Assembly (NCBI GenBank): GCA_017478685.1
Contig: JAFVDC010000121.1
Span: forward strand, 1 to 7,124
DNA: 7,124 nucleotides
Direction of reading: 5' to 3'
DNA from: Bacteroidales bacterium
Lineage (GTDB): Bacteria; Bacteroidota; Bacteroidia; Bacteroidales; UBA932
The notes under the pieces were generated by a model, which made no database searches, was not told where the DNA came from, and worked only from the letters and a program-made list of their open reading frames with translations. The position numbers were made by a program, and so were the translations under genes. Shown here piece after piece: positions 1 through 6,398 of the stretch; position 1 is the stretch's first letter; the number at the start of each line of letters is the position of its first letter.

Positions 1-423
1 AACCAGCTTCGTGAGAAAATCGGCATCATGTTCGGCAATCCTGAAACCACAACCGGTGGTAACGCCCTCAAGTTCTACGCTTCCGTGCGCCTGGACATCC
101 GTCGCACCACCCAGATCAAGGACGGAGACGACGCCCTTGGCAACCACGTGAAGGTAAAGGTTGTGAAAAACAAGATGGCCCCGCCTTTCCGCAAGGCCGA
201 ATTCGACATCGTGTTAGGTGAAGGTATCTCCCGCAGCGGAGAAATAGTGGACCTCGGCGTAGAGCTTGGCATCATCCAGAAGTCCGGCTCATGGTTCAGC
301 TACAACGAATCCAAACTTGCCCAGGGCCGTGAGGCAGTGAAGAACCTCATGACAGACAACCCGGAACTCTCAGAAGAAATCGAGGCCAAGATCCGCGAGG
401 CCCTCTCCAAGGTTCAGGACTAG
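1..423 (+). CDS. recA: RecA recombinase, C-terminal part (5' end outside window)
   Basis: RecA is the ATP-dependent DNA strand-exchange protein that also triggers LexA-type repressor cleavage. The reading frame is open from base 1 and gives the last 140 residues. It opens with [20 protein letters not shown], the DNA-binding loop L2 region, followed by [15 protein letters not shown] and [20 protein letters not shown], all near-identical in character to E. coli RecA. The C-terminal domain follows ([20 protein letters not shown], then SWFSYNE). The Walker motifs lie upstream of the window. The protein stops at EALSKVQD, just after the C-terminal domain helix, so it lacks the long acidic tail that E. 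coli RecA carries beyond that point. A hairpin terminator follows, so recA is probably transcribed separately from rlmN. Identity is essentially certain; the start cannot be seen. Confidence 0.98.
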   Translation, partial: NQLREKIGIMFGNPETTTGGNALKFYASVRLDIRRTTQIKDGDDALGNHVKVKVVKNKMAPPFRKAEFDIVLGEGISRSGEIVDLGVELGIIQKSGSWFSYNESKLAQGREAVKNLMTDNPELSEEIEAKIREALSKVQD

Positions 424-444
424 TATCCACTATTACTCTTATAG

Positions 445-492
445 TCTTAGTCACGTTTGGCAATTGCGATTCGTGACTAAGATTGTTTTGTT
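445..492 (+). terminator. Rho-independent terminator after recA
   Basis: TCTTAGTCACG (445-455) pairs with CGTGACTAAGA (472-482) over 11 bp. The 16-nt loop contains the palindrome GCAATTGC (460-467), which could not all pair inside the same stem. A T-rich but G-interrupted tract follows (483-492). It sits 22 bp after the recA stop and upstream of the rlmN promoter, as expected for the end of the recA transcript. The tract is not a clean poly-T, so efficiency is uncertain. Confidence 0.75.
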
Positions 493-548
493 CCCGTAAC
501 TCGCCGCAAGCGGAAACACGCCCAAACGCGCATGAGTGGGCAAAAGGG

Positions 549-580
549 TTGACAGTTTTGGCGGAAATGATTATTTTTGC
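549..580 (+). promoter_or_regulatory. Bacteroidota-type promoter for the rlmN operon
   Basis: The -7 box TATTTTTGC (572-580) fits the TAnnTTTGC consensus of the Bacteroidota primary sigma factor exactly. A -33 element TTG (549-551) lies 20 bp upstream, the usual spacing. The box ends only 3 bp before the rlmN ATG, so transcription should begin at or very near the start codon. This placement is also the main reason for rejecting the longer GTG start at 536, whose coding region would contain the promoter. Confidence 0.8.
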
Positions 581-583
581 AGT

Positions 584-1648
584 ATGAAAGTACGTCTTCT
601 GGGAAAAACCCCCGATGAACTGAGGGAAATAGCCCTGAGTGCAGGCCTTCCGGCGTTTGCCGGGAAGCAGATCGCTCAGTGGCTGTATGTGAAAAGGGTG
701 CGTTCAATAGGGGAGATGACCAACCTGTCAAAAAACGGCAGGGCCGCCCTTGAAGAGATTGCCGAAGTTGGGATGACGGCTCCCGTGGATGTACAGGTGT
801 CCTCGGATGGCACAAAGAAGTATCTGTTCCCTGTAAGATGCCCGGTTGGGGCAGGACACGACGCGGCCGAAGTTCGCTACGAAGACTCGTGCGTGGAAGC
901 CGTAATGATACCGGAAGGGGACCGCAAGACTCTCTGCGTTAGTTCCCAGGCCGGATGCAAGATGGGCTGCAAGTTCTGCATGACAGGACGGCAGGGATTT
1001 CACGGTAACCTCAGCGCCGCGGACATCCTGTCCCAGTATTTTGCCATAGAGGAGGCAGGGGAACTTACCAACACCGTTTTCATGGGCATGGGAGAGCCCC
1101 TTGACAACTGGGAAGAAGTGAAAAGGGTTATCACGGTACTCACCGCAGACTGGGGCCTTGCATGGAGTCCCAAACGCATTACCCTCAGCACAATAGGCGT
1201 TATCCCCAATCTCAGGAAATTCCTCTCCGAAAGTAAGTGCCACCTTGCCGTAAGCCTTCACAATCCGTTCCCGGAAGAACGCCTTGAGATGATGCCCGTC
1301 CAGAAGGCCTGGAGCGCCGCGGAGGTTATCCGCCTCATAAAAAGCTATGATTTCACCGGCCAGCGCCGCGTAAGTTTTGAATATACCGTCTTTGACGGCT
1401 GGAACAACACTCCCCGTCATGCCGAAGCCCTCCGGAAACTCCTGAGAGGCCTGGAGTGCAGGGTAAACCTCATCCGGTTCCACCGTATCCCGGATTTCCC
1501 GTTCGGCCCGGCCCCGGACAAAGTCATGGAAGAATTCCGTGACATGCTCTCCGAGGGCGGCATAACCGCAACTATCAGGGCCTCAAGGGGAGAGGACATA
1601 TACGCAGCCTGCGGCCTCCTTGCCGGTAAACACGGCTCAAAGTCATGA
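584..1648 (+). CDS. rlmN: Dual-specificity 23S rRNA (A2503-C2) / tRNA (A37-C2) methyltransferase RlmN
   Basis: RlmN is a cytosolic radical-SAM enzyme that methylates C2 of A2503 in 23S rRNA and of A37 in some tRNAs, affecting decoding fidelity at the peptidyl-transferase centre. The 354-residue product is the usual family length. It shows the cluster-binding CxxxCxxC as C125, C129 and C132 (GCKMGCKFC), the conserved Cys118 in TLCVSSQ, the SAM-contacting GMGEPLDN (168-175), and the methyl-carrying Cys343 in RGEDIYAACG near the C-terminus. All catalytic residues expected of RlmN are present. The ATG at 584 is chosen because homology begins there and because a consensus promoter ends 3 bp upstream; a GTG at 536 would add 16 unsupported residues. 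The stop overlaps the next gene's ATG (ATGA), implying translational coupling. The related Cfr resistance enzyme is less likely given the housekeeping setting. Confidence 0.96.
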   Translation: MKVRLLGKTPDELREIALSAGLPAFAGKQIAQWLYVKRVRSIGEMTNLSKNGRAALEEIAEVGMTAPVDVQVSSDGTKKYLFPVRCPVGAGHDAAEVRYEDSCVEAVMIPEGDRKTLCVSSQAGCKMGCKFCMTGRQGFHGNLSAADILSQYFAIEEAGELTNTVFMGMGEPLDNWEEVKRVITVLTADWGLAWSPKRITLSTIGVIPNLRKFLSESKCHLAVSLHNPFPEERLEMMPVQKAWSAAEVIRLIKSYDFTGQRRVSFEYTVFDGWNNTPRHAEALRKLLRGLECRVNLIRFHRIPDFPFGPAPDKVMEEFRDMLSEGGITATIRASRGEDIYAACGLLAGKHGSKS

Positions 1649-4038
1649 GAAAGATTCTGGGCATACTGGTTCTGGCCTTGTCCATGGCCCTCTCCTTAGG
1701 GGCCCAGGAAACCCGTGTGGCCGAACCCACTTCTTCCACCTTCGGCCTCAGCAGCTCCGACGAAGCCTTTGTAAAAAAGATGCGTCACCGTATGGACAGC
1801 ATCCGGAAACACCGTCCCACGGTGGCGCTGGTCCTCTCCGGCGGCGGCGCAAAGGGTGCAGCTACAATCGGGGCACTTGAGTACCTTAAAAAATATGATT
1901 TCCCCATTGACGTTGTTGCCGGAACCAGCATCGGCGGCCTTATCGGCGGCCTTTATGCCCTGGGATATACCCCCGCATCAATTGACACCATGGTCCGGAA
2001 CATGGACTGGGACATGGCGCTCTCCGACAAAGTGGACAAGTCCTACGTCCCGTATTCCCGCATCCGCTACCGGGAAAAATACCTGCTCTCAATCCCGTTC
2101 TACTACAGGCAGGACGATTACCGGCGCTTCATAACCGGAGACGCATCCCTCTCGGACGGTCTTTCCAGGAAGTTCGACCTCGGTGCCACCAAAGATGTGA
2201 AAAACAACCTCATGGGCAGCCTGCCGTCCGGTTTCGTGTACGGCCAAAACGTGAATCAGGTGTTCACCTCGCGCTCCGTGGGGTACTCGGACTCCCTTGA
2301 CTTTGCCAAGCTTCCCATTCCGTTTGTGTGCGTTGCCACGGACATGGTTTCATCCAAGGCCAAGATCTGGCACAGCGGTTCCATCAACACCGCCCTTCGC
2401 TCCACCATGTCCATCCCCGGGCTGTTTGTGCCCGTCAGGACGGAGGGCATGATCCTGGTGGACGGCGGCATGCGAAACAACTATCCCGCCAACCTTGTCA
2501 AAAGCATGGGGGCCGATATCATCATCGGCATAGACCTCTCCGGCGCAAACCCTTCGGCCGAAAAAATCCAGAACCTTGGGGATATCCTCATGCAGTCCAT
2601 GGACCTTTTCTCCAATGATGCCAGGGAGTACAACCTGCCTCTTTTCGATATCTCCATCCACCCGGACCTCACCGGATACAACATGCTCAGTTTCAATGCC
2701 GAAGCCATGGACGTGATGTACTGGAAAGGTTACCGCGCGGCTGCAGAGAAAACACGTCAGCTGGATTCTCTCCGCGCCGTCCTTGGGAAAAGCCGCTTCT
2801 CCCTTCAGGCGGCTCCAGCAACGGATATCGGCGTAAAGGCCGTGGTGATAGAAGGCATTGACATTGTGGGCGTCCCTCAGAAGGAGGCCGATTATATCCG
2901 CTCCAGGATGTACATAAAGCCCGGTTCCATTGTGAACAAGCGGGTGATAGAGGAAGACATAGCCAAAATCTTCGGCAGGGGAGCCTACGACTACGTGAAC
3001 TATGAACTCCGCGGCTCCTCGGAGCCATACCGGCTCAGGATCATCTGCAAGAGGGGGCCCATGCACCAGTTCGGCCTGGGAGTCAGGATGGATTCCCGTG
3101 ACCTTGTGAGCATCCTCCTCAACGTTGGCCTCAACACCAATGCCATGAGCGGCCATTCCCTGGATTTCACTTCCCGAATTAGCACCAACCCCTATGCCGA
3201 ACTAAGGTATTCCTACAATGCTCCCGTCTTTGCAACCTTCAACGCCAGGGCGTTTGTGCGCTACACTGATTCCAACCGCTTCCTCTCCGGCAGTGACCGC
3301 TTTAACATCTCCTTCATCCAGGGCACCCAGGAGCTGTTCATGTCCAACATGCGCTGGTCTGCCATGGATATCAAGGTGGGCCTTCAGAACCACTTCTACA
3401 AGGTTATCAACGTCCTTTCCAACGCCGGTGTCGGAGATTACGACTATCCCGCAGACCTCAAGGATTACCCCGGGGCCTTCATAACCGGGCGCGTGGAAAC
3501 ACTTGACAACGGCTATTTCCCCACAAAGGGTGTGTCGGCCGGATTCAGGTCAGAGATACTTACAAGGGCGCTGTATCCATCCGAGCCCCTGTTTTTTGGC
3601 GCGGCTTCCGCAGATTTCACGGTGCCGGTGACCTTCGGCCGGTTTACCCTTATCCCGCAGGGTAGCATAAGGCTCCTGTTTGGAGACGACATCCCCATCC
3701 AGTACGCAAACGTCATGGGCGGTGACCTCTGGGGGCAGTACGTAGACCAGCAAATCCCGTTTGTGGGCGTGAGCAACTCCGCATTCCGGCGTAACTGCCT
3801 TGCCGTGGCCCGCCTGGATGCCAGGGTGCGTCTCTGGGACAACCATTATGTTTCCCTCATGGGCAACGTCGCCTACGACTTCGTGGACTTCGATAGCATA
3901 GTGAGCGGAGAGATGGTGGGCGGCGCAGGCATCAGCTATGCGTACAACTCCGTTTTCGGCCCGCTGAAACTCCAGCTTCACTGGTCCAGCCTTACCCAAA
4001 GGGTGGGAGCATACCTCTCCCTTGGCTATAATTTCTAG
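1645..4038 (+). CDS. Patatin-like phospholipase with POTRA and outer-membrane beta-barrel (PlpD/type Vd-like)
   Basis: Predicted 797-residue exported lipase/esterase anchored in the outer membrane. Residues 1-20 are a signal peptide (MRKILGILVLALSMALSLGA, cleavage probably before QET). A patatin domain spans about 58-370: oxyanion-hole GGGAKG (66-71), nucleophile Ser95 in GTSIGG, and catalytic Asp273 in DGG (273-275). The Ser-Asp dyad is therefore intact. About 395-470 resembles one POTRA domain (VVIEGIDIVG, then YIKPGSIVNKRVIEEDI). From about 471 to the end there are alternating aromatic beta strands typical of an Omp85-type 16-strand barrel, ending in Tyr-Asn-Phe, a usual C-terminal BAM signal with Phe last. 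The order patatin-POTRA-barrel is that of Pseudomonas PlpD and its Bacteroidota relatives (known from the family). The gene is coupled to rlmN by a 4-bp overlap and precedes recX by 4 bp. Substrate is unknown, and so is whether the passenger is on the surface or in the periplasm. Confidence 0.92.
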   Translation: MRKILGILVLALSMALSLGAQETRVAEPTSSTFGLSSSDEAFVKKMRHRMDSIRKHRPTVALVLSGGGAKGAATIGALEYLKKYDFPIDVVAGTSIGGLIGGLYALGYTPASIDTMVRNMDWDMALSDKVDKSYVPYSRIRYREKYLLSIPFYYRQDDYRRFITGDASLSDGLSRKFDLGATKDVKNNLMGSLPSGFVYGQNVNQVFTSRSVGYSDSLDFAKLPIPFVCVATDMVSSKAKIWHSGSINTALRSTMSIPGLFVPVRTEGMILVDGGMRNNYPANLVKSMGADIIIGIDLSGANPSAEKIQNLGDILMQSMDLFSNDAREYNLPLFDISIHPDLTGYNMLSFNAEAMDVMYWKGYRAAAEKTRQLDSLRAVLGKSRFSLQAAPATDIGVKAVVIEGIDIVGVPQKEADYIRSRMYIKPGSIVNKRVIEEDIAKIFGRGAYDYVNYELRGSSEPYRLRIICKRGPMHQFGLGVRMDSRDLVSILLNVGLNTNAMSGHSLDFTSRISTNPYAELRYSYNAPVFATFNARAFVRYTDSNRFLSGSDRFNISFIQGTQELFMSNMRWSAMDIKVGLQNHFYKVINVLSNAGVGDYDYPADLKDYPGAFITGRVETLDNGYFPTKGVSAGFRSEILTRALYPSEPLFFGAASADFTVPVTFGRFTLIPQGSIRLLFGDDIPIQYANVMGGDLWGQYVDQQIPFVGVSNSAFRRNCLAVARLDARVRLWDNHYVSLMGNVAYDFVDFDSIVSGEMVGGAGISYAYNSVFGPLKLQLHWSSLTQRVGAYLSLGYNF

Positions 4039-4042
4039 GAAC

Positions 4043-4501
4043 ATGGAGTATTCCCGCAGCCTTTCCCGTTTGCAGCGCCTCACCTCCAAGGCCGAATACT
4101 GCCGTCAGGATATTTACAGGAAAGCCCTGAAAGACCTTGACGGAGATGCATCGGAGGCTGCCAGGCTTGTAGAGGAACTGGTGCGTGAGCGGTATGTGGA
4201 TGATGCCCGGTATGCTTCGGCCTATGCCCGCGAGAAAGCCTCCCTTCAGGGCTGGGGCCCGGTGAAAATACGCTTCCAACTGCGCGCAAAGGGCGTTTCA
4301 GATGCCGATATCACGGCCGCCCTCGCCGAAATTGACCCGGATTCGGCGGATGTCCGCCTGCAGAGGCTCCTTGCAGCCAAGGCCAAATCCCTTTCCGGAG
4401 ACCCCCAGATACGGCTCAAGCTCATTCGATTCGGCCTTTCACGCGGGTACGACTACTCCCAGGTTGAGGCCGCCCTTGCTTTTCTCGCTGATAACAATTA
4501 A
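4043..4501 (+). CDS. recX: Regulatory protein RecX
   Basis: RecX is a small, all-helical cytosolic protein that binds the RecA filament and usually inhibits its extension and activities. The 152-residue product has the family layout of tandem three-helix repeats. Hallmarks are YVDDARYASAYAREK (51-65), the WGPVKIRFQLRAKGV stretch (71-85), and the C-terminal KLIRFGLSRGYDY (126-138). The ATG at 4043 is preferred: it lies 4 bp after the patatin stop, whereas the upstream TTG at 4022 would add 7 residues and overlap the previous gene. It is probably co-transcribed with rlmN and the patatin gene. Its partner recA lies on the same strand about 3.6 kb upstream, so the pair is linked but not adjacent. 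The stop TAA (4499-4501) is also part of the rnpB promoter. Confidence 0.92.
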   Translation: MEYSRSLSRLQRLTSKAEYCRQDIYRKALKDLDGDASEAARLVEELVRERYVDDARYASAYAREKASLQGWGPVKIRFQLRAKGVSDADITAALAEIDPDSADVRLQRLLAAKAKSLSGDPQIRLKLIRFGLSRGYDYSQVEAALAFLADNN

Positions 4502-4507
4502 TTTTGC
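4476..4507 (+). promoter_or_regulatory. Promoter for rnpB, embedded in the 3' end of recX
   Basis: TAATTTTGC (4499-4507) matches TAnnTTTGC exactly, with TTG (4476-4478) 20 bp upstream, the same spacing as the rlmN promoter. The predicted transcription start, about 5-10 bp downstream, falls just before the first base of RNase P helix P1 (4518). The -33 element is inside recX and the first three bases of the -7 box are its stop codon. This gives rnpB transcription independent of the upstream operon. Confidence 0.8.
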
Positions 4508-4517
4508 AGTCCAAAAT

Positions 4518-4864
4518 AATGGCAGGACGATCTGTCGCGGCAAATCCCGCCCATAGGCGGTGATGATGCTGAGGAAAGTCCGCACAGGACAGGGCACCCG
4601 TCTGTGGAAAGCACAGTGGGGAGTAATCTTCAACGGGCGTAACAGAAAACAACCGCCGGAGTTTTTCTTTTTTTTTCTCCGGTAAGGGTGAAAACGCGGG
4701 GTAAGAGCCCACGACGCCGTATGGCAACATCCGGCGGGTACGCAGTACGGGCCTGCAAGACCAAATATACCGGCAGCTGAGGGCTGCCCGCCTGATGCCG
4801 GGGGGTAGGTTGCGAAGATAAATGACAGATTTAAAAACAGAAAGCGGCTTACGGCCCTGCCATT
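4518..4864 (+). ncRNA. rnpB: RNase P RNA, bacterial type A
   Basis: Catalytic RNA of RNase P, which removes 5' leaders from pre-tRNAs. Helix P1 is formed by AATGGCAGG (4518-4526) and CCTGCCATT (4856-4864), perfectly complementary. Conserved cores are present in order: GAGGAAAGTCCGCAC (4571-4585, 5' strand of P4), AACAGAAAACAACCGCC (4641-4657), GGTAAGGGTGAAAACGCGGG then GTAAGAGCCCACG (4681-4713), CAAGACCAAATA (4756-4767), GGGTAGGTTGC (4803-4813) and ACAGAAAGCGGCTTA (4837-4851, 3' strand of P4). P15 can be read as CCGGCA (4770-4775) with TGCCGG (4796-4801). P12 is a 6-bp stem closing a nearly all-T loop. No protein is encoded here; short frames crossing this stretch are spurious. Exact mature ends are inferred from P1 and could differ by a few bases. 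Confidence 0.97.
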
Positions 4865-4874
4865 TTTTTATATG

Positions 4875-4980
4875 CGTGGAGACAAATCACTATATATCAG
4901 TTGATTATGCAAAAACGTCTACCTGGATTCAGGTAGACGTTTTTGTGTAAACTGCTGGTAGTGAGGCATTTGCCTCCACG
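4875..4980. repeat. Imperfect 13-bp inverted repeat flanking the terminator hairpin
   Basis: CGTGGAGACAAAT (4875-4887) and ATTTGCCTCCACG (4968-4980) are inverted copies with one mismatch (12 of 13; on one strand the odd position is a G-U pair). They enclose the 15-bp terminator hairpin, making a nested structure in the 122-bp rnpB-pgi gap. The right arm overlaps a local hairpin GAGGCA (4963-4968)/TGCCTC (4971-4976), so the two foldings compete. Function is unknown. Confidence 0.6.
4911..4944. terminator. Bidirectional rho-independent terminator between rnpB and pgi
   Basis: AAAAACGTCTACCTG (4911-4925) and CAGGTAGACGTTTTT (4930-4944) form a perfect 15-bp stem with a 4-nt GATT loop. The stem carries poly-T at its 3' side on both strands, the classic shape for a terminator shared by convergent genes. 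On + it ends the rnpB transcript; on - it lies 43 bp past the pgi stop. Confidence 0.93.
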
Positions 4981-4986
4981 GGCGTA

Positions 4987-6324
4987 TTACAGCCTTTCGC
5001 GGATAGCTTTTGTTGCTTCTTCGTAGCCGGGCTTTTCAAGAAGGGCGAACATGTTCTTCTTGTAGGCCTCTACGCCGGGCTGGTTGAAGGGGTTCACGCC
5101 AAGGATGTAGGCGCTGATGCCGCAAGCGAATTCAAAGAAGTACAGAAGGCCGCCAAGGTTGAAGGCATCCACCTTTACCATGTTTACGGAAATCTGGGGA
5201 ACGCCACCGTCTATGTGGGCCAGGCGTGTGCCGAGTTCGGCCATGTGGTTGCAGTGCTCCACGTGCTTTCCGGCAAGGAAGTTGAGCTGGTCAAGGTTCT
5301 GGGAATCGGACTCGATGACAACGCTCCTTTGTGCACGATCTACGTGAAGGACGGTTTCGAACATTATGCGGGAACCTTCCTGGATGAACTGCCCCATGGA
5401 GTGGAGGTCTGCGGTGTTGTTTACGCTGGCGGGATAGATGCCCTTGCCGTCCTTGCCTTCGGATTCACCGTAAAGCTGTTTCCACCATTCGGCCACATAG
5501 GTGAGCTTGGGGTTGTAGTTCACAAGGATTTCCGTGCCGAAACCAAGCTCCGAGTGAAGGAGGTTACGCATTGCGGCGTAGATGATGGCGGGGTTTTTCT
5601 CGCTCTTGATTTCCAGGCCTTTCATGGCATCCAGGGCACCCTGGACAAGGGCGCGGATATCGAAGCCGGCCACGCAAATGGGCAGGAGGCCGACGGGAGT
5701 GAGGACGCTGAAACGGCCGCCTACATTGTCCGGGACCACAAAGGTGCGGTAGTTCTCCTGGGTGGAGAGGGTTTTGAGTGCGCCCTTTTTGGCGTCCGTG
5801 ATGGCTACAATGCGGTCTGAGGCTTCCTCCTTGCCGTACTGGCTCTCAAGGAACTGCTTTACAATGCGGAAGGCCACAGCGGGCTCAGTGGTGGTGCCGC
5901 TCTTGGAAATCACGATGCATGCTACGTTGCGCTCTGCGGCAAGGTCCATGAGCTCTGCCAGGTATTCCTCAGAGAGGTTGTTGCCTGCGAAGACGACTTC
6001 AGGGGCATCCTTGCGCTTTAACTGTTTTGCGAAGTTGTGGCTGAGGGCCTCGATTACGCATTTTGCACCAAGATATGAACCTCCAATGCCGATGGCAATG
6101 ACAAGGTTGATGCCTTTATTGACCCATTTGTCACGGATGGCTTCGTACTCTCCAAGTTCGCGGTCCGAAATCTGGCGGGGGAGTTTCTTCCAGCCAAGGA
6201 AGTCGTTGCCGGCGCCGGTTTCTTCCTTGAGGGTGTCAAATGCGTCCATGGCCTTTGCTACATAGGCCTCAAACTTTGCTGCATCTGCAAAAGAGGAGCA
6301 GCCTTTTACATCTACTTTAATCAT
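4987..6324 (-). CDS. pgi: Glucose-6-phosphate isomerase
   Basis: Pgi interconverts glucose-6-phosphate and fructose-6-phosphate in the cytosol (glycolysis/gluconeogenesis). The 445-residue product is of the short, Bacillus-like type rather than the 550-residue enterobacterial/eukaryotic type. Visible motifs are GIGGSYLGA (79-87), the phosphate-binding SKSGTTTEPAVAFR (140-153), family signature 1 DNVGGRFSVLTPVG (199-212) and signature 2, which runs from about Gly402 to Lys422 and includes NPFNQPGVEAYKK. Expected catalytic residues are present: Glu287 in GESEGKDGKG, His308 in DLHSMGQ and Lys422. The ATG at 6324 opens directly onto the conserved N-terminus. The gene stands alone, convergent with rnpB and divergent from the cyclotransferase gene. 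Confidence 0.98.
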   Translation of the reverse strand: MIKVDVKGCSSFADAAKFEAYVAKAMDAFDTLKEETGAGNDFLGWKKLPRQISDRELGEYEAIRDKWVNKGINLVIAIGIGGSYLGAKCVIEALSHNFAKQLKRKDAPEVVFAGNNLSEEYLAELMDLAAERNVACIVISKSGTTTEPAVAFRIVKQFLESQYGKEEASDRIVAITDAKKGALKTLSTQENYRTFVVPDNVGGRFSVLTPVGLLPICVAGFDIRALVQGALDAMKGLEIKSEKNPAIIYAAMRNLLHSELGFGTEILVNYNPKLTYVAEWWKQLYGESEGKDGKGIYPASVNNTADLHSMGQFIQEGSRIMFETVLHVDRAQRSVVIESDSQNLDQLNFLAGKHVEHCNHMAELGTRLAHIDGGVPQISVNMVKVDAFNLGGLLYFFEFACGISAYILGVNPFNQPGVEAYKKNMFALLEKPGYEEATKAIRERL

Positions 6325-6364
6325 ATACTGCTTTGTATAATTATATTCGAGGATGCGAATTTAC

Positions 6365-6398
6365 GCAAAAATCCCGGAATAATCATTATCTTTGCAAA
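6365..6398 (-). promoter_or_regulatory. Probable pgi promoter (minus strand)
   Basis: Read on the - strand, GATTTTTGC (6373 down to 6365) differs from TAnnTTTGC at one position, and TTTG (6398 down to 6395) lies 21 bp upstream as a -33 element. Predicted transcription starts around 6355-6360, giving pgi a leader of roughly 30-35 nt. The -33 element shares bases with the opposing promoter's -7 box. The one mismatch makes this less certain than the other promoters. Confidence 0.55.
6387..6395 (+). promoter_or_regulatory. -7 box for the glutaminyl-peptide cyclotransferase gene
   Basis: TATCTTTGC (6387-6395) fits TAnnTTTGC exactly and ends 2 bp before the ATG at 6398. No clear TTG is seen about 20 bp upstream, so the -33 element is weak or absent. 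Transcription would begin at or inside the first codons, suggesting a leaderless message or use of the second in-frame ATG at 6404. Confidence 0.65.

Noticed and set aside
536..583. Longer rlmN with a GTG start at 536
   Set aside because: The 16 added residues do not resemble the family N-terminus, and the region holds a full consensus promoter ending 3 bp before the ATG at 584.
728..1483. 251-codon minus-strand frame opposite rlmN
   Set aside because: Antisense shadow of a certain gene; no recognisable domain and no promoter.
2350..3156. 268-codon minus-strand frame opposite the patatin gene
   Set aside because: Rich in His, Val and Gly as expected from the complement of GC-rich codons; lies entirely within a gene with clear domains.
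4022..4042. recX start at TTG 4022
   Set aside because: It would overlap the patatin gene and add 7 residues without homology; an ATG at 4043 sits neatly 4 bp after the previous stop.
1645..4501. Patatin gene as an anti-phage (CBASS CapV-like) effector with RecX
   Set aside because: It has a signal peptide, POTRA and barrel, so it is exported, and there is no cyclic-nucleotide synthase or other defence gene nearby.
4422..4730. 102-codon minus-strand frame across the recX end and rnpB
   Set aside because: Covers the conserved core of RNase P RNA; its Lys-rich run is only the complement of the P12 T tract.
4875..4980. Intact mobile element (MITE) after rnpB
   Set aside because: No target-site duplication is evident and no second copy is in the window; kept only as an inverted-repeat observation.
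5215..5820. 201-codon plus-strand frame inside pgi
   Set aside because: Antisense shadow of pgi; no family resemblance.
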